Below are positions 24,823-33,778 of a stretch of 64,000 bases of DNA, piece by piece. Position numbers and translations under genes: made by a program. Source of the DNA: DATBGS01 sp036557885 (GTDB lineage: Bacteria > Chloroflexota > Ktedonobacteria > Ktedonobacterales > DATBGS01); assembly GCA_036557885.1 (NCBI GenBank), contig DATBGS010000059.1:1-64000 (forward strand), in the 5' to 3' direction. Numbering within the stretch: position 1 is the stretch's first letter; each line of letters begins with the position of its first letter. Under the pieces are notes generated by a model. The model saw only the letters and a program-made list of their open reading frames with translations, made no database searches and was not told where the DNA came from.

Positions 24823-27516
24823 TCAGACGAGGTGATGACGGAAAGCGAAGGCAACAGCGGCAGCACGATTTTCGCTGGTAGTCTTGTGGAAGATATGGGT
24901 GAGATGATGAGCAATGGTTTTCTCGCTCAACCCCAATTCCTCGGCCATCTGGTTGTTGGTGAGGCCCCTTGCAACCAGGCGCAGCACCTCAACTTCGCGT
25001 GCTGTCAGCCCGGCTGGATAGGAAGCTACAGGAGTAGTGCTTGCCAAAGGCTCTGGGAGGCCGGGCGCCTCCTGTTGAGTGGCAGGAGTCGGCGCTGGAA
25101 CGAGCGCCCGCCCCAGTTTCCAGGCAGCGACAAAGATCGCATCACTCAGATGCGAGCGCGCCGCAGCTACCGCACGATCATACTCGATCCGCTCGATGGG
25201 AGGCAGCGGCACGTCGGAGGACTGGCGGAGGGCTTCGGCTTCCCCCCAAAGCTGTGCGGCTCTGGCAAACACGCCCTGCCTTGTTGCCAGAGATGCCAGA
25301 CCCTCCAAACAAAAAGCTCTCAGCCCCCTGTTGCTCAACACTTTCGCGGTTGCCAGACTCTCCTCGTAGTGTGCCTGGGCCGCTGTCCACTCGCCCAGAG
25401 CGGTGTCCACCTGCGCGAGTTGGGCCAATGCCTCGGCCAGGCCATGCCGCGAGCCAGCCTCCCGGTAGAGGAGCACACTCTCCTCCAGCAGGGAGTAGGC
25501 AGTGCTCAGATCACCCTGGCTGAGGGCGATTCGCCCACGCAGCGCGTGGGCATAAGCCAGGCCATCCTTGTCGCCCAACGCTTTGGAGAGCGCCAAGCCT
25601 TCCTCCAGCAGTGTATCTACGGTTGCCTGCGTGCTTTGGGAAGCAAACAGGGCCTGGGCCAGATGCGTTACTGAAAAGGCGATGCCCCGCTGATGCTTCA
25701 TCTTGCGATGCAGCGCCAGGCTTTCCTCGAAGAGCGCGCAGGCTTTGTCGTATTCTCCCCGGCTGCTTTCTATCATCCCTAACTGGGAGAGCGCCCAGGC
25801 CGTCTGGTCAAGGTCGCCCAGTTCTCGAAAAAGCGCCAGGCTCTCTTCCACCAGTGGGCGCCCTGCTGCCAGGTTGCCCCTCACCCAGAGTGTGCTTCCC
25901 AGAAGGTGGAGGGAGAATGCCACCCCCGCCTGATCTCCCAGGTGCCGACACAAGGTCAGCGCCTCTTGAGACAAGGCTTCGGCGCGCGCATAATCGCTCG
26001 CGGCGATAACAAGGTTCGCGGCAGCTAGCAACGCCTGTGCACGGAGAGAGGGCGGAGCATCTGTACTGGCTGCTAGCGCTTGCTCCATAAAGTCGCGCCC
26101 TTCTATCACATGGGCGTGCACTAACCAGAAGCGGCGGAGTGCTATGCTCAGCCGCAATGCCAGCGAACTGGAAGCCTCATCTCCTCTCGTCTCCACCTGT
26201 TCGAGCGACCACTGCAATGCCGCGCGCAGGTTGTCATGCTCGCGCTCAAGCCGATCTAACCAGAGCGCCTGGCGTGCCCCTCCATATTCCGGTGTCGCCT
26301 GTTCTGCCAGCGCCAGATAGTAGTGTGCGTGCGCCTGGTGGGCGATGGCGCGCTCTTGAGTGGCGCTCAGCAACTCCAGGCCATACTCGCGGATAGTTGC
26401 CAGCATCCGCAGCCGAGGCTCTTCCCCCTCGTGTTCGAGAGACAAAAGCAGGCTCTTGTCAATGAGCGAGGCCACACCATCCAGGACTGGCCCTTCCTTA
26501 TTGGTTATCGCGCGATGCACGGCTTCAATGGCTTCCAGCGTGCAACCTCCGACGAAGACAGCCAGTTGCCGAAAAAGTTGTTGTTCCCACTCCTCTAACA
26601 GGTTGTAACTCCAGGCAAGAGTATTGCGGAGCGTCTGCTGACGCAAGGGAACATCGCGCGTTCCAGCAGTCAGCACATCAAGGGGGTGGGTCAAGCGTTG
26701 GAGCAACACGGGCGGTGGCAACAGTTTGATGCGGGCAGCGGCCAATTCAATCGCCAGCGGCAAGCCATCCAGATGAACACAGATCGTGGCGATGGCCTGA
26801 AGATTGGCTTTAGTCCTGGCGAAATCTGGCTTGATCGCCTGGGCGCGTTGGAGAAACAGATTGACCGCAGCGTATTGGGCCAGCACCTCCACTGCCGGAA
26901 GATGGGTACGCTTGGGAACAGCGAGAGGAGGAACAGCGAACTCGTGCTCCCCCTGGACATGGAGCACCGCGCGGCTGGTCACCAGGAGTTTGAGTTGTGG
27001 ACAGGAGGCCAGGAGATCGGTAAGTTGAGGAGAGGCTTCGATCACCTGCTCAAAGTTATCGAGGACGAGCAAAAACTGTTTGTCTCGCAGAAAGGCGCGC
27101 AGATGTTCTTGATCTAGCTCATGCTGATGCCCGCTCTGTTGCTGGACCAGATCTAAGAGATGAACTATGGTGGGCAGAACTTGCTCAGAATGGCTTACGG
27201 AAGCGAGAGGAACAAAACATACCCCGGCTGGAAAGGTAGTAAGCAACTGGGCGCTCACTTCCAGACCCAGACGAGTTTTCCCAATGCCGCCGGTTCCTGT
27301 CAAGGTGACTAAGCGCACCTCCGGCTGCTGGAGCAGCGCACAGACGGCTGCTACCTCCTGTTCACGCCCAACGAGTGATGTCAGTGGCGTCGGGAGGTTG
27401 TTAAACTGAGCATTTGGTCCATGCTGAGGCAAGAAATTGACAGACGTGGCTAAAGGAGTGCTCCTCCTGCTAACATCAGGCTGTTGGTTGTTACCCTGCT
27501 CATCGGTAAGCACCAC
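24823..27516 (-). CDS. Large ATPase regulator with TPR region and LuxR-type HTH
   Basis: 897 residues, GTG start after GGAGG. Residues about 40-340 form an NB-ARC/STAND ATPase: SLVGREQEVAAVCALL, Walker A TGTGGIGKTRL near 73-83, Walker B LLVLDNFEQV and the sensor LVTSRAVLHVQGE. About 400-790 is TPR-like with repeated ALSQEALTLCRHLGD-type helices. The HTH is C-terminal (about 835-895): LTAREVEVLRLVARGLTNNQMA and SEKTIAHHLTHIFHKTT. Same family as the protein at 58721-61492 and related in plan to the one at 18111. Usually such proteins act as inducer-gated activators; the target is unknown. Confidence 0.85.
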   Translation of the reverse strand: MVLTDEQGNNQQPDVSRRSTPLATSVNFLPQHGPNAQFNNLPTPLTSLVGREQEVAAVCALLQQPEVRLVTLTGTGGIGKTRLGLEVSAQLLTTFPAGVCFVPLASVSHSEQVLPTIVHLLDLVQQQSGHQHELDQEHLRAFLRDKQFLLVLDNFEQVIEASPQLTDLLASCPQLKLLVTSRAVLHVQGEHEFAVPPLAVPKRTHLPAVEVLAQYAAVNLFLQRAQAIKPDFARTKANLQAIATICVHLDGLPLAIELAAARIKLLPPPVLLQRLTHPLDVLTAGTRDVPLRQQTLRNTLAWSYNLLEEWEQQLFRQLAVFVGGCTLEAIEAVHRAITNKEGPVLDGVASLIDKSLLLSLEHEGEEPRLRMLATIREYGLELLSATQERAIAHQAHAHYYLALAEQATPEYGGARQALWLDRLEREHDNLRAALQWSLEQVETRGDEASSSLALRLSIALRRFWLVHAHVIEGRDFMEQALAASTDAPPSLRAQALLAAANLVIAASDYARAEALSQEALTLCRHLGDQAGVAFSLHLLGSTLWVRGNLAAGRPLVEESLALFRELGDLDQTAWALSQLGMIESSRGEYDKACALFEESLALHRKMKHQRGIAFSVTHLAQALFASQSTQATVDTLLEEGLALSKALGDKDGLAYAHALRGRIALSQGDLSTAYSLLEESVLLYREAGSRHGLAEALAQLAQVDTALGEWTAAQAHYEESLATAKVLSNRGLRAFCLEGLASLATRQGVFARAAQLWGEAEALRQSSDVPLPPIERIEYDRAVAAARSHLSDAIFVAAWKLGRALVPAPTPATQQEAPGLPEPLASTTPVASYPAGLTAREVEVLRLVARGLTNNQMAEELGLSEKTIAHHLTHIFHKTTSENRAAAVAFAFRHHLV

Positions 27517-27779
27517 GCTACCTCCTCATGGGCGCCCAAAACGTATTCGGCTCCTTACGTCCATTCTCCATTGTACTTGAAATAGAGCATCCTCTCAACT
27601 GTTCTGGCGAGCCAACGCACCAAAGGTTGGTTTGCTTCAGATAAATGCTGCGGTATGCCGTGCACTATCGGTCTGTGGCGTAGTAGTATAAGGGCAGGGA
27701 TGCCACGCTCTTTCCGGCTGGTACGCCGCGTGAGAGTGTGCGTTGCAGAGAGATGTTCCCCCTGAAAAGAGGCAACCAG

Positions 27780-28385
27780 ATGCGCCGACTGAAGCCGTAC
27801 ACGGTGACTATCGAGCCTGGAGATTTGCTCAGCGCAGAGGACTATGCCCACCTACTGCCTGAACCTGGCTGGCATACAGACCTTACCGACGGAAGGCTAA
27901 TCAGGATGCCCCTCGTCAAATCGGCCCGTCATAATTGGATCGTGACGCGCCTGGCCGTCGCCCTGACCCTCCATATAGAAGCTGAACGCCTGGGCGGACG
28001 TATTACGCTGGAGCAGACCGGCTATAACATTACCAGGGAAGGGGCGCCCGGTGAGACGGTCTGGGCGCCTGATCTGGGCTATGTGTCTGCCGAGTGGGTT
28101 CCCCTGCTGGATCAGGCAGAAGCGCGGGAAACGTACCCGCCTCTCGCGCCCGACCTCGTAGTAGAAGTCGCCTCGATGAGCCAGTTCCGCCCGGAATTGG
28201 AAGAGAAGACCCGCCGTTGGATAGAAGCCGGAACCCGTCTGGTGTGGAACGTGTGGTTGGATGTACAGACGGTAGATGTGTGGACGCCCGTCGGCTTGAT
28301 GAGTATCCTGGAGGAGGGGGATGCGCTCGACGGGTTGGACGTCGTGCCCGGTTTTAGCATGCGGGTGGCTGGACGGTTCGCTTAG
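27780..28385 (+). CDS. Uma2-family (DUF820) putative restriction-like endonuclease
   Basis: 201 residues from ATG 27780, six bases after AGAGG; two upstream in-frame starts have no site. The PD-(D/E)xK fold of Uma2 proteins is seen as WHTDLTDGRLIRMP, then VWAPDLGYVS and PDLVVEVASMSQFRPELEEKTRRWIEAGTRLVWNV, which bears the catalytic D and E. The lysine of ExK is not in its textbook position (EVAS), as often in this family. These genes are multi-copy in cyanobacteria and Chloroflexota and their role is uncertain. Confidence 0.8.
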   Translation: MRRLKPYTVTIEPGDLLSAEDYAHLLPEPGWHTDLTDGRLIRMPLVKSARHNWIVTRLAVALTLHIEAERLGGRITLEQTGYNITREGAPGETVWAPDLGYVSAEWVPLLDQAEARETYPPLAPDLVVEVASMSQFRPELEEKTRRWIEAGTRLVWNVWLDVQTVDVWTPVGLMSILEEGDALDGLDVVPGFSMRVAGRFA

Positions 28386-28481
28386 CAGCACGCAAAGATG
28401 GCGAAGGGAATCTTGCCTGATTTCAAGTGAAACGGTTTCGCGGGTGGGAAAAGAGAGCCATCGGTATCAAGGCTTTGCTCT

Positions 28482-28521
28482 CTGCTAGCGGGATTTCCAA
28501 TGGAGGAAACCCCGCTAGCAG
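28482..28521. terminator. Long hairpin between convergent genes
   Basis: CTGCTAGCGGG (28482-28492) pairs with 28511-28521; after one mismatch TTTCC (28494-28498) pairs with GGAAA (28505-28509), leaving a six-base loop. It lies 97 bases after the Uma2 stop. No T-tract. Confidence 0.45.
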
Positions 28522-28537
28522 ATGGGAGTTCAGACCT

Positions 28538-28554
28538 TCTTCCGCTGCGGAAGA
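28538..28554 (-). terminator. Hairpin after the molybdenum hydroxylase gene
   Basis: TCTTCCGC-T-GCGGAAGA, a nearly perfect 17-base palindrome, 32 bases beyond the stop at 28586. It may end the minus-strand transcript; together with the hairpin at 28482 it fills the 200-base convergent gap. Confidence 0.4.
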
Positions 28555-28585
28555 GCTGCGTAGCAAGGAACTGCCCTCAAACCTA

Positions 28586-31039
28586 TCATACAAACACGGA
28601 AGTTCCTCCCCCTTGTGTCCCCTCCAGGGTATTAAAAATGGCGGGAAGCTCAAATTCGGTTTCTTGCTGCGCGCCCTGGCGAGCCGCTACGATCCTGGCC
28701 CAGACCTTTTCCGGTTTGAGGGGCATATCGAGGCTGTGAATTCCCAGCGGCGCCAGCGCATCGAGCACGGCGTTGACGATGGTCGGGGGAGCAGCAATCG
28801 TGCCGCTTTCCCCAATCCCCTTGGCCCCCAGAGGATTGAGCGGTGAGGTGGTTTCGATCAGGTCTGTCAGGAAGGGTGGGACCGCTCCAGCCGTCGGGAT
28901 TGCATAGTCCAGGAACGTGCCAGAGAGCACTTGACCAGTGGAGTCGTAGAGCGCCTCTTCGTAGAGCGCCTGCCCGATGCCCTGAGCCAATCCACCATGA
29001 ATCTGCGCGTCAGCCAGGTAGTGATTCAGCACCCTGCCGCTGTCATCCACCGCAACATAGCGCAGTATCTGGCTTTCGCCTGTCTCCGCATCAACTTCGA
29101 CCACAGCGAAATGAGCGCCAGAGCAGAACGTCGCATTGGCCTGGCTGAACTCCCGCCAGGCAGCCAATCCCTCAATGGGGGCGCCGTTGGCGGGATTGGG
29201 GGGATCATGCTCGATTAGCTCAGGATGTTCTTCCACCAGACTCGCCAACTCGCCAAGTGTCACCGAGCGCGATGGGACACCACGCACGCTGATACGACCA
29301 TCTGCCAGGTGCAGGTCGGCAGGGGCGGCTTCCAGGTGGTGCGCCGCCACCGCAAATGCCTTCTCGCGCGCCGCTTCGGCTGCCAGGTGAACGGCAGTGC
29401 CGGCGGTCTGGAGCGTGCGGCTGCCAAAGGTGCCAATCCCAAAGGCGGGGAGTGCCGCGTCGTTCATCTGCACCTCCACCTGGGTACCAGGGACGGCAAA
29501 AACGGAGGCGGCAATCTGGGCAAAGGCGGTAAAGTGGCCCTGGCCGTTGGTAGCGACGCCACTTTGCACCAGAATCGTGCCATCGCGGCGGGCGCGCACC
29601 GTCGCTGCCTCCTGCGGCTGCCCTGGCCCTCCCCCTGCGCCGCCTGTGACCTCAATAAAGGTGGACAGGCCAATGCCCAGCAGCCTGGAGTCGTTCTGTT
29701 GACGCCGTTCCTGCTGTTGTGCTCGCCATCCTGAGTAATCACCCAGTTCGAGCACGCGCTCCAGGGCTGCCTGGTAGTTGCCGCTGTCGTACTGTCCCCC
29801 GGTGAGGGTCTGGTAGGGGAACGCCTCCGGGCCAAGGAGGTTGCGCCGACGCACTGCAACCGGGTCCAGGCCGACTTCCTGAGCAATGCGATCCAGCGTG
29901 CGTTCCAGGAGATAGGTGGCTTCGGGGCGGCCAGCCCCCCGGTACGCGCTGGTCGGCACTTTGTTGGTGAAGACACCAATGACCTGACTCTGGACGGCCT
30001 GAAGCCGGTACGGGCCATTGAGCATGGTGGCCGTGATAACAGGCACCAGCGAGGTGGCCTGGGCCAGAAACGCGCCCAGGTCAGCGATGGTCTGGACCTT
30101 CAGACCGAGCAACAGTCCATCCTTCTGGAACGCCGCCTCAATATAGTGGATCTGTCCGCGTCCCTGCGTCTGGGCTTGCAGGTTCTCGCTGCGGCTTTCA
30201 ATCCACTTGATGGGGCGCCCCAGCCGTACAGCCAGCGCTGCTGCCGCCAGTTCTTCGCCCACAAAGGCGGTTTTTGCGCCGAAGGCTCCGCCAACTTCGG
30301 CATTAAAGACCTGCACCTTGTCTCGGTTGATACCTAGACATCTGGCAAGCGTTTCCCTGGCGCTATAGATGGCTTGTGACGAGAGCCAGGCCGTGAGTTG
30401 ACCACTGGCGGGATCAAAGTCGAACAGGCACGCGCGTGGCTCTATGGAACTGGGGGCAACGCGCTGGTTGACGACTCGCAGACGGACGCGGTGTTCGGCG
30501 TGCGCAAAGACATCCGCGAGATCCCCTCCACCAATCTGGGTCTGGAAGGCGACGTTGGACCCGAAATCCTCATACAGCAATGGAGCGTCGGGGGCCAGCG
30601 CGGACTCTGGATTTGTGACAGCTTGTAGGGGTATGTAATCAATGGTGACGAGATCGCGCGCATCCTGGGCGATGGAAGGGTCTTCTGCCACTATGACAGC
30701 CAGCGGATCGCCGACGTAGCGGGCGCGCTGGAGAGCGAGAGGCTTGCGCGCAGGCTGTTTCAACCCCTGCGGAAGAGGTATTGTCTCCAAATCAGGCATG
30801 TCCTGAACCAGTTCGGCTGCTGTATAGGCCGCCACCACGCCAGGCAGCGCGCGCGCAGCATCCAGGTTGATGTGCCCAATTTCCGCATGAGCGTACAAAC
30901 TCCGTACCACCATCACATGTAAAGCGGCTGGGCGTCCAGGAGGTGGCCGTAAGTCGTCAACATAGCGAGCGTGACCAGTAATCAAAGGGTAATCTTCACG
31001 GCGTCGTTCTAGTCCTTCTGGTAAAGGCGTCTCACTCAT
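28586..31039 (-). CDS. Molybdenum hydroxylase large subunit (xanthine dehydrogenase/CoxL family)
   Basis: 817 residues, GGGAG six bases before the ATG. The molybdopterin-binding large subunit is recognised by LITGHARYVDDL at the start, EVGGAFGAKTAF, TSAYRGAGRPEATY and the catalytic glutamate motif GAKGIGESGT near the end. AYRGAGRPE instead of the Cys-containing loop of CO dehydrogenase places it with aldehyde or purine-type hydroxylases, not CO oxidation. Neither a FAD subunit nor an iron-sulfur subunit is next to it, so the partners must be encoded elsewhere. It is divergent to the dimethylformamidase-like gene. Confidence 0.87.
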   Translation of the reverse strand: MSETPLPEGLERRREDYPLITGHARYVDDLRPPPGRPAALHVMVVRSLYAHAEIGHINLDAARALPGVVAAYTAAELVQDMPDLETIPLPQGLKQPARKPLALQRARYVGDPLAVIVAEDPSIAQDARDLVTIDYIPLQAVTNPESALAPDAPLLYEDFGSNVAFQTQIGGGDLADVFAHAEHRVRLRVVNQRVAPSSIEPRACLFDFDPASGQLTAWLSSQAIYSARETLARCLGINRDKVQVFNAEVGGAFGAKTAFVGEELAAAALAVRLGRPIKWIESRSENLQAQTQGRGQIHYIEAAFQKDGLLLGLKVQTIADLGAFLAQATSLVPVITATMLNGPYRLQAVQSQVIGVFTNKVPTSAYRGAGRPEATYLLERTLDRIAQEVGLDPVAVRRRNLLGPEAFPYQTLTGGQYDSGNYQAALERVLELGDYSGWRAQQQERRQQNDSRLLGIGLSTFIEVTGGAGGGPGQPQEAATVRARRDGTILVQSGVATNGQGHFTAFAQIAASVFAVPGTQVEVQMNDAALPAFGIGTFGSRTLQTAGTAVHLAAEAAREKAFAVAAHHLEAAPADLHLADGRISVRGVPSRSVTLGELASLVEEHPELIEHDPPNPANGAPIEGLAAWREFSQANATFCSGAHFAVVEVDAETGESQILRYVAVDDSGRVLNHYLADAQIHGGLAQGIGQALYEEALYDSTGQVLSGTFLDYAIPTAGAVPPFLTDLIETTSPLNPLGAKGIGESGTIAAPPTIVNAVLDALAPLGIHSLDMPLKPEKVWARIVAARQGAQQETEFELPAIFNTLEGTQGGGTSVFV

Positions 31040-31073
31040 GATGTGCTCCCTTCACTCTTCCTCTGTTGGCAGT

Positions 31074-31086
31074 TGGTCGTTGACCA
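31074..31086. promoter_or_regulatory. TGGTC-N3-GACCA inverted repeat
   Basis: Perfect 5+3+5 palindrome 35 bases upstream of the hydroxylase start, in the 348-base divergent gap 31040-31387. The half-sites recall GntR-family operators (TGGT...ACCA). No GntR gene is in the window. Confidence 0.4.
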
Positions 31087-31196
31087 CCGGGTCATCATAT
31101 CATCTCACCCATCGGCTGTGCGGTCACTTGGACATACTGCGGGCAGAGGCTGTTGTCGCTTCCCTGTAAACCAATCTCACCTCCTGCTTGCAGGAC

Positions 31197-31225
31197 TCGA
31201 CCAATGCAAATGCGTCTGTTATACT
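31197..31225 (+). promoter_or_regulatory. Candidate promoter of the dimethylformamidase-like gene
   Basis: TCGACC (31197-31202), 17-base spacer, TATACT (31220-31225). The leader to the GTG start at 31388 would be about 155 bases. Apart from this and the palindrome at 31074 I see nothing else in the gap. Confidence 0.35.
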
Positions 31226-31387
31226 CATAAGCAGCAGGCAACAGCCAATTGCCAGGGAGAAGGGCAGCGGGTAGGAGCGAGCGCCCCAGCTCTTCCTGGT
31301 CGCAGAAGCGAACGCCACTTGCGGCGCGGTGCCTGGAGCACTGTAATATCTCACGCGGTAGATCACGCGGTAAACGTGGAGGGTCGT

Positions 31388-33709
31388 GTGAACAGCACGC
31401 CAGCTTCTTCGGGGATTCCGCCCCACCGGGCTATCTGGCTCCCTGGAGTGCACGCTTACTCCAGCGAGAAGTCGGTGCACGCGGGCGACCGCATCGAATT
31501 TTTCGTCAGCAGCGAAGTTCCCTACGTCCTCTCCATCTGCAAGCCGACGCAGATTGACGAGGAGAGCGCAGATGAGATTCTGCACACTTTCCCTGAATCG
31601 CCTGCCTGGGTGCAGCCTATCACGCCCGGCTCCTACATCCATGTCGAACGCGGGCTGCCAGCAGCTCAAGCCTATGAGGAATTCTCTGTTGAGCTGTGGG
31701 TCAAGCCCTGGGCGTTTGGCAGACGGCAGGCATTGATTGGACAATTCAACGCTCCAGAGCAATGCGGTTTCGGCCTCTTTCTCAACGAAGCAGGTCAGGT
31801 GGAGTTCTATGTCGGGGATGGTGGAGCCTTTCGCGACACAGGCGTGGTCGAAGGAACGGCTCTGGACAAACAGACCTGGCATCACCTCGTTGGCACCTGG
31901 GACGGAAGCGCCGCTTCGCTCTGGATTGATGGGAGCAAGGTCGCGTCGCGTCCCATACAAGGCATATTCCGCGCCGGTCCAGCGCCTCTTCGCCTGGGCG
32001 CAGCGGGTAGCAATAGCACTGCCGACCAATTTGCCGATGCTGATCTTCTTATGCCCGTCCTCTACGCGCGCTGCCTTGGCGATGCCGAAATCGGGCAGAG
32101 GTTCCGTCAGAACGGCCTGCGGCCCCCTTCCAGCCGCTTCGTTCTTGGATATTGGCCGCTCCACGAACAACAGGGTGATCGGGTGCAGGATGCGAGCGGA
32201 CACCAGCGAACCGGGCGCATCATCAATCACGCAACCTGGATGATCACCGGTCCGGGCTTCGACAGCAGTACACTCAACATCCATCACGAGGCGGAACCAG
32301 CATATGCTCCGCTCAATGATGCGAGACGCGGCAAGGGCATCCGCTTCGCAAGCGATGATCTCTCTGATTGCCGCTGGGAAGTGACGCATGTTTACACCGT
32401 TCCAGCCCAGGCGAAGCCCGGCATCTATGTGGCGCGTTTGCGCTTCTTCTATGCAGGCGCCGAGCGGACCTACGATGTGACCTTCATCGTCAAGCGCGCG
32501 CGATCCGTTCCACCAGCGCCGCTGCTGGTGCTGTGTTCAACCAACACCTGGCTCGCCTATTCTTCGTCTGCCTTCGCAGATACGGCAAGCCTGGAATCGG
32601 TCTGGCCGAGAGGTGGGGTGGGTCTGAAGAATAGCCATCCCGAAGCGCCACGCTTTAGCTGCTATGTGCCGCATCAAGCCGGGCAGCCGACTTATTATGT
32701 CTCCTTGCGGAGGCCCTGGCCCAATGCGAGTCCGAAAGCGCTCTACGATCCAGCGGACGCCCAGTATGGGCAGTGGGCGCGGCTGGAACTGCATCTGCAT
32801 TTCTGGCTGGATCGGCAGGGCTATGAATATGATGTGGTATCCGATCTGGACCTCCATCGCGATCCAGCCATGCTCAATCAGTATCGCGCGGTCGTCATCA
32901 ATGGGCACAGCGAGTATTGGAGTACGCCCGCCTATGACGGGCTTGACCGCTATCTCCGCAATGGCGGCGCGGCGGTTGTTCTATCCGGTAACACGATGTG
33001 CTCCCGTGTGAGCTTCAATGATGCGTTCACCGTGATGGAGCAGCGGCATACCCAGCCGGAAATAGGATTCGATCCTGAAAGTGAGGTTCCCTCTGCTGCC
33101 GGAGCGCACGGTGAGCAATTCCACAGCCAGGATTGGGCGAGGGGCGATCTGCTGCGGCGTGCCAGCCGAACCTCTGCGCATATCATCGGCCTGGATACTG
33201 CTGGCTGGGGATTTGCCACAGGCGACGACTTTGGTGTCTACGAAGTCCAGGCGCCGGAACATCCCTTGTTCAACACGCCGATACCCCTCGGCGTGCAACG
33301 GGGCCAGCGTTTCGGACATGGCCCCGCCGGGCAACTGCCGCGAGCCATCGGCCATGAATGGGATTTGACACTCAAGACCCTGAAAGCGATGGTAAGGAAG
33401 GTGCCAGAAGGCGGGGTCATGCCACCCGACCAGGAGAACATCCAGGTGCTGGCGCGTGGTGTGCGGAAGGACGCCGGTCCACTCGACTTCTATTTCGATG
33501 TTTTTGTCCAGGCGGCGGAGCCGCTGGATGGCCTTTCTTGCGAAATGATCTATTGGGAGCGACCGGAAGGAGGCCGAATCTTCAATGCTGGTGCCGTTGG
33601 TGCAAGCTGGGTTCTGGGCGCGGACCCCGTGTTCGAGCAGTTGCTCTCTAATGTGCTGCACCATTTCGGGATCGCGGTGCAGAGCGAGCAGTCGTCTTCC
33701 CAGGCTTGA
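31388..33709 (+). CDS. N,N-dimethylformamidase large-subunit-like protein with LamG domain
   Basis: 773 residues from GTG 31388, which follows GGAGG; the open frame continues upstream but there overlaps the divergent promoter region. Residues about 10-60 hold the start of the family (GVHAYSSEKSVHAGDRIEFFVSS). A concanavalin/LamG-like domain (about 93-230) with FSVELWVKPW, WHHLVGTWDGSAASLWIDG follows, then the long C-terminal part with YEYDVVSDLDLH, VVINGHSEYWSTPAYDGLDRYLRNGGAAVVLSGN, the amidohydrolase-like core of DMFase beta. DMFase uses a tyrosine/glutamate-bound iron and a small alpha subunit; no small-subunit gene is visible, so the substrate may be another amide. Confidence 0.78.
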   Translation: MNSTPASSGIPPHRAIWLPGVHAYSSEKSVHAGDRIEFFVSSEVPYVLSICKPTQIDEESADEILHTFPESPAWVQPITPGSYIHVERGLPAAQAYEEFSVELWVKPWAFGRRQALIGQFNAPEQCGFGLFLNEAGQVEFYVGDGGAFRDTGVVEGTALDKQTWHHLVGTWDGSAASLWIDGSKVASRPIQGIFRAGPAPLRLGAAGSNSTADQFADADLLMPVLYARCLGDAEIGQRFRQNGLRPPSSRFVLGYWPLHEQQGDRVQDASGHQRTGRIINHATWMITGPGFDSSTLNIHHEAEPAYAPLNDARRGKGIRFASDDLSDCRWEVTHVYTVPAQAKPGIYVARLRFFYAGAERTYDVTFIVKRARSVPPAPLLVLCSTNTWLAYSSSAFADTASLESVWPRGGVGLKNSHPEAPRFSCYVPHQAGQPTYYVSLRRPWPNASPKALYDPADAQYGQWARLELHLHFWLDRQGYEYDVVSDLDLHRDPAMLNQYRAVVINGHSEYWSTPAYDGLDRYLRNGGAAVVLSGNTMCSRVSFNDAFTVMEQRHTQPEIGFDPESEVPSAAGAHGEQFHSQDWARGDLLRRASRTSAHIIGLDTAGWGFATGDDFGVYEVQAPEHPLFNTPIPLGVQRGQRFGHGPAGQLPRAIGHEWDLTLKTLKAMVRKVPEGGVMPPDQENIQVLARGVRKDAGPLDFYFDVFVQAAEPLDGLSCEMIYWERPEGGRIFNAGAVGASWVLGADPVFEQLLSNVLHHFGIAVQSEQSSSQA

Positions 33710-33778
33710 TCGTGTTGTCTGGTTTCGCGCCTTGCGCAAAAAATGGAGTTGCTGGGCACCCCAAAGGTCGTTTCTTTT

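Noticed and set aside
28586..31039. Carbon monoxide dehydrogenase large subunit (CoxL form I)
   Set aside because: The active-site loop reads AYRGAGRPE without the cysteine of CO-oxidising enzymes, and CoxM and CoxS are not adjacent.
31124..32389. 421-residue minus-strand frame opposite the dimethylformamidase-like gene
   Set aside because: No recognisable motif and crosses the divergent promoter region; the plus-strand frame has the domain structure.
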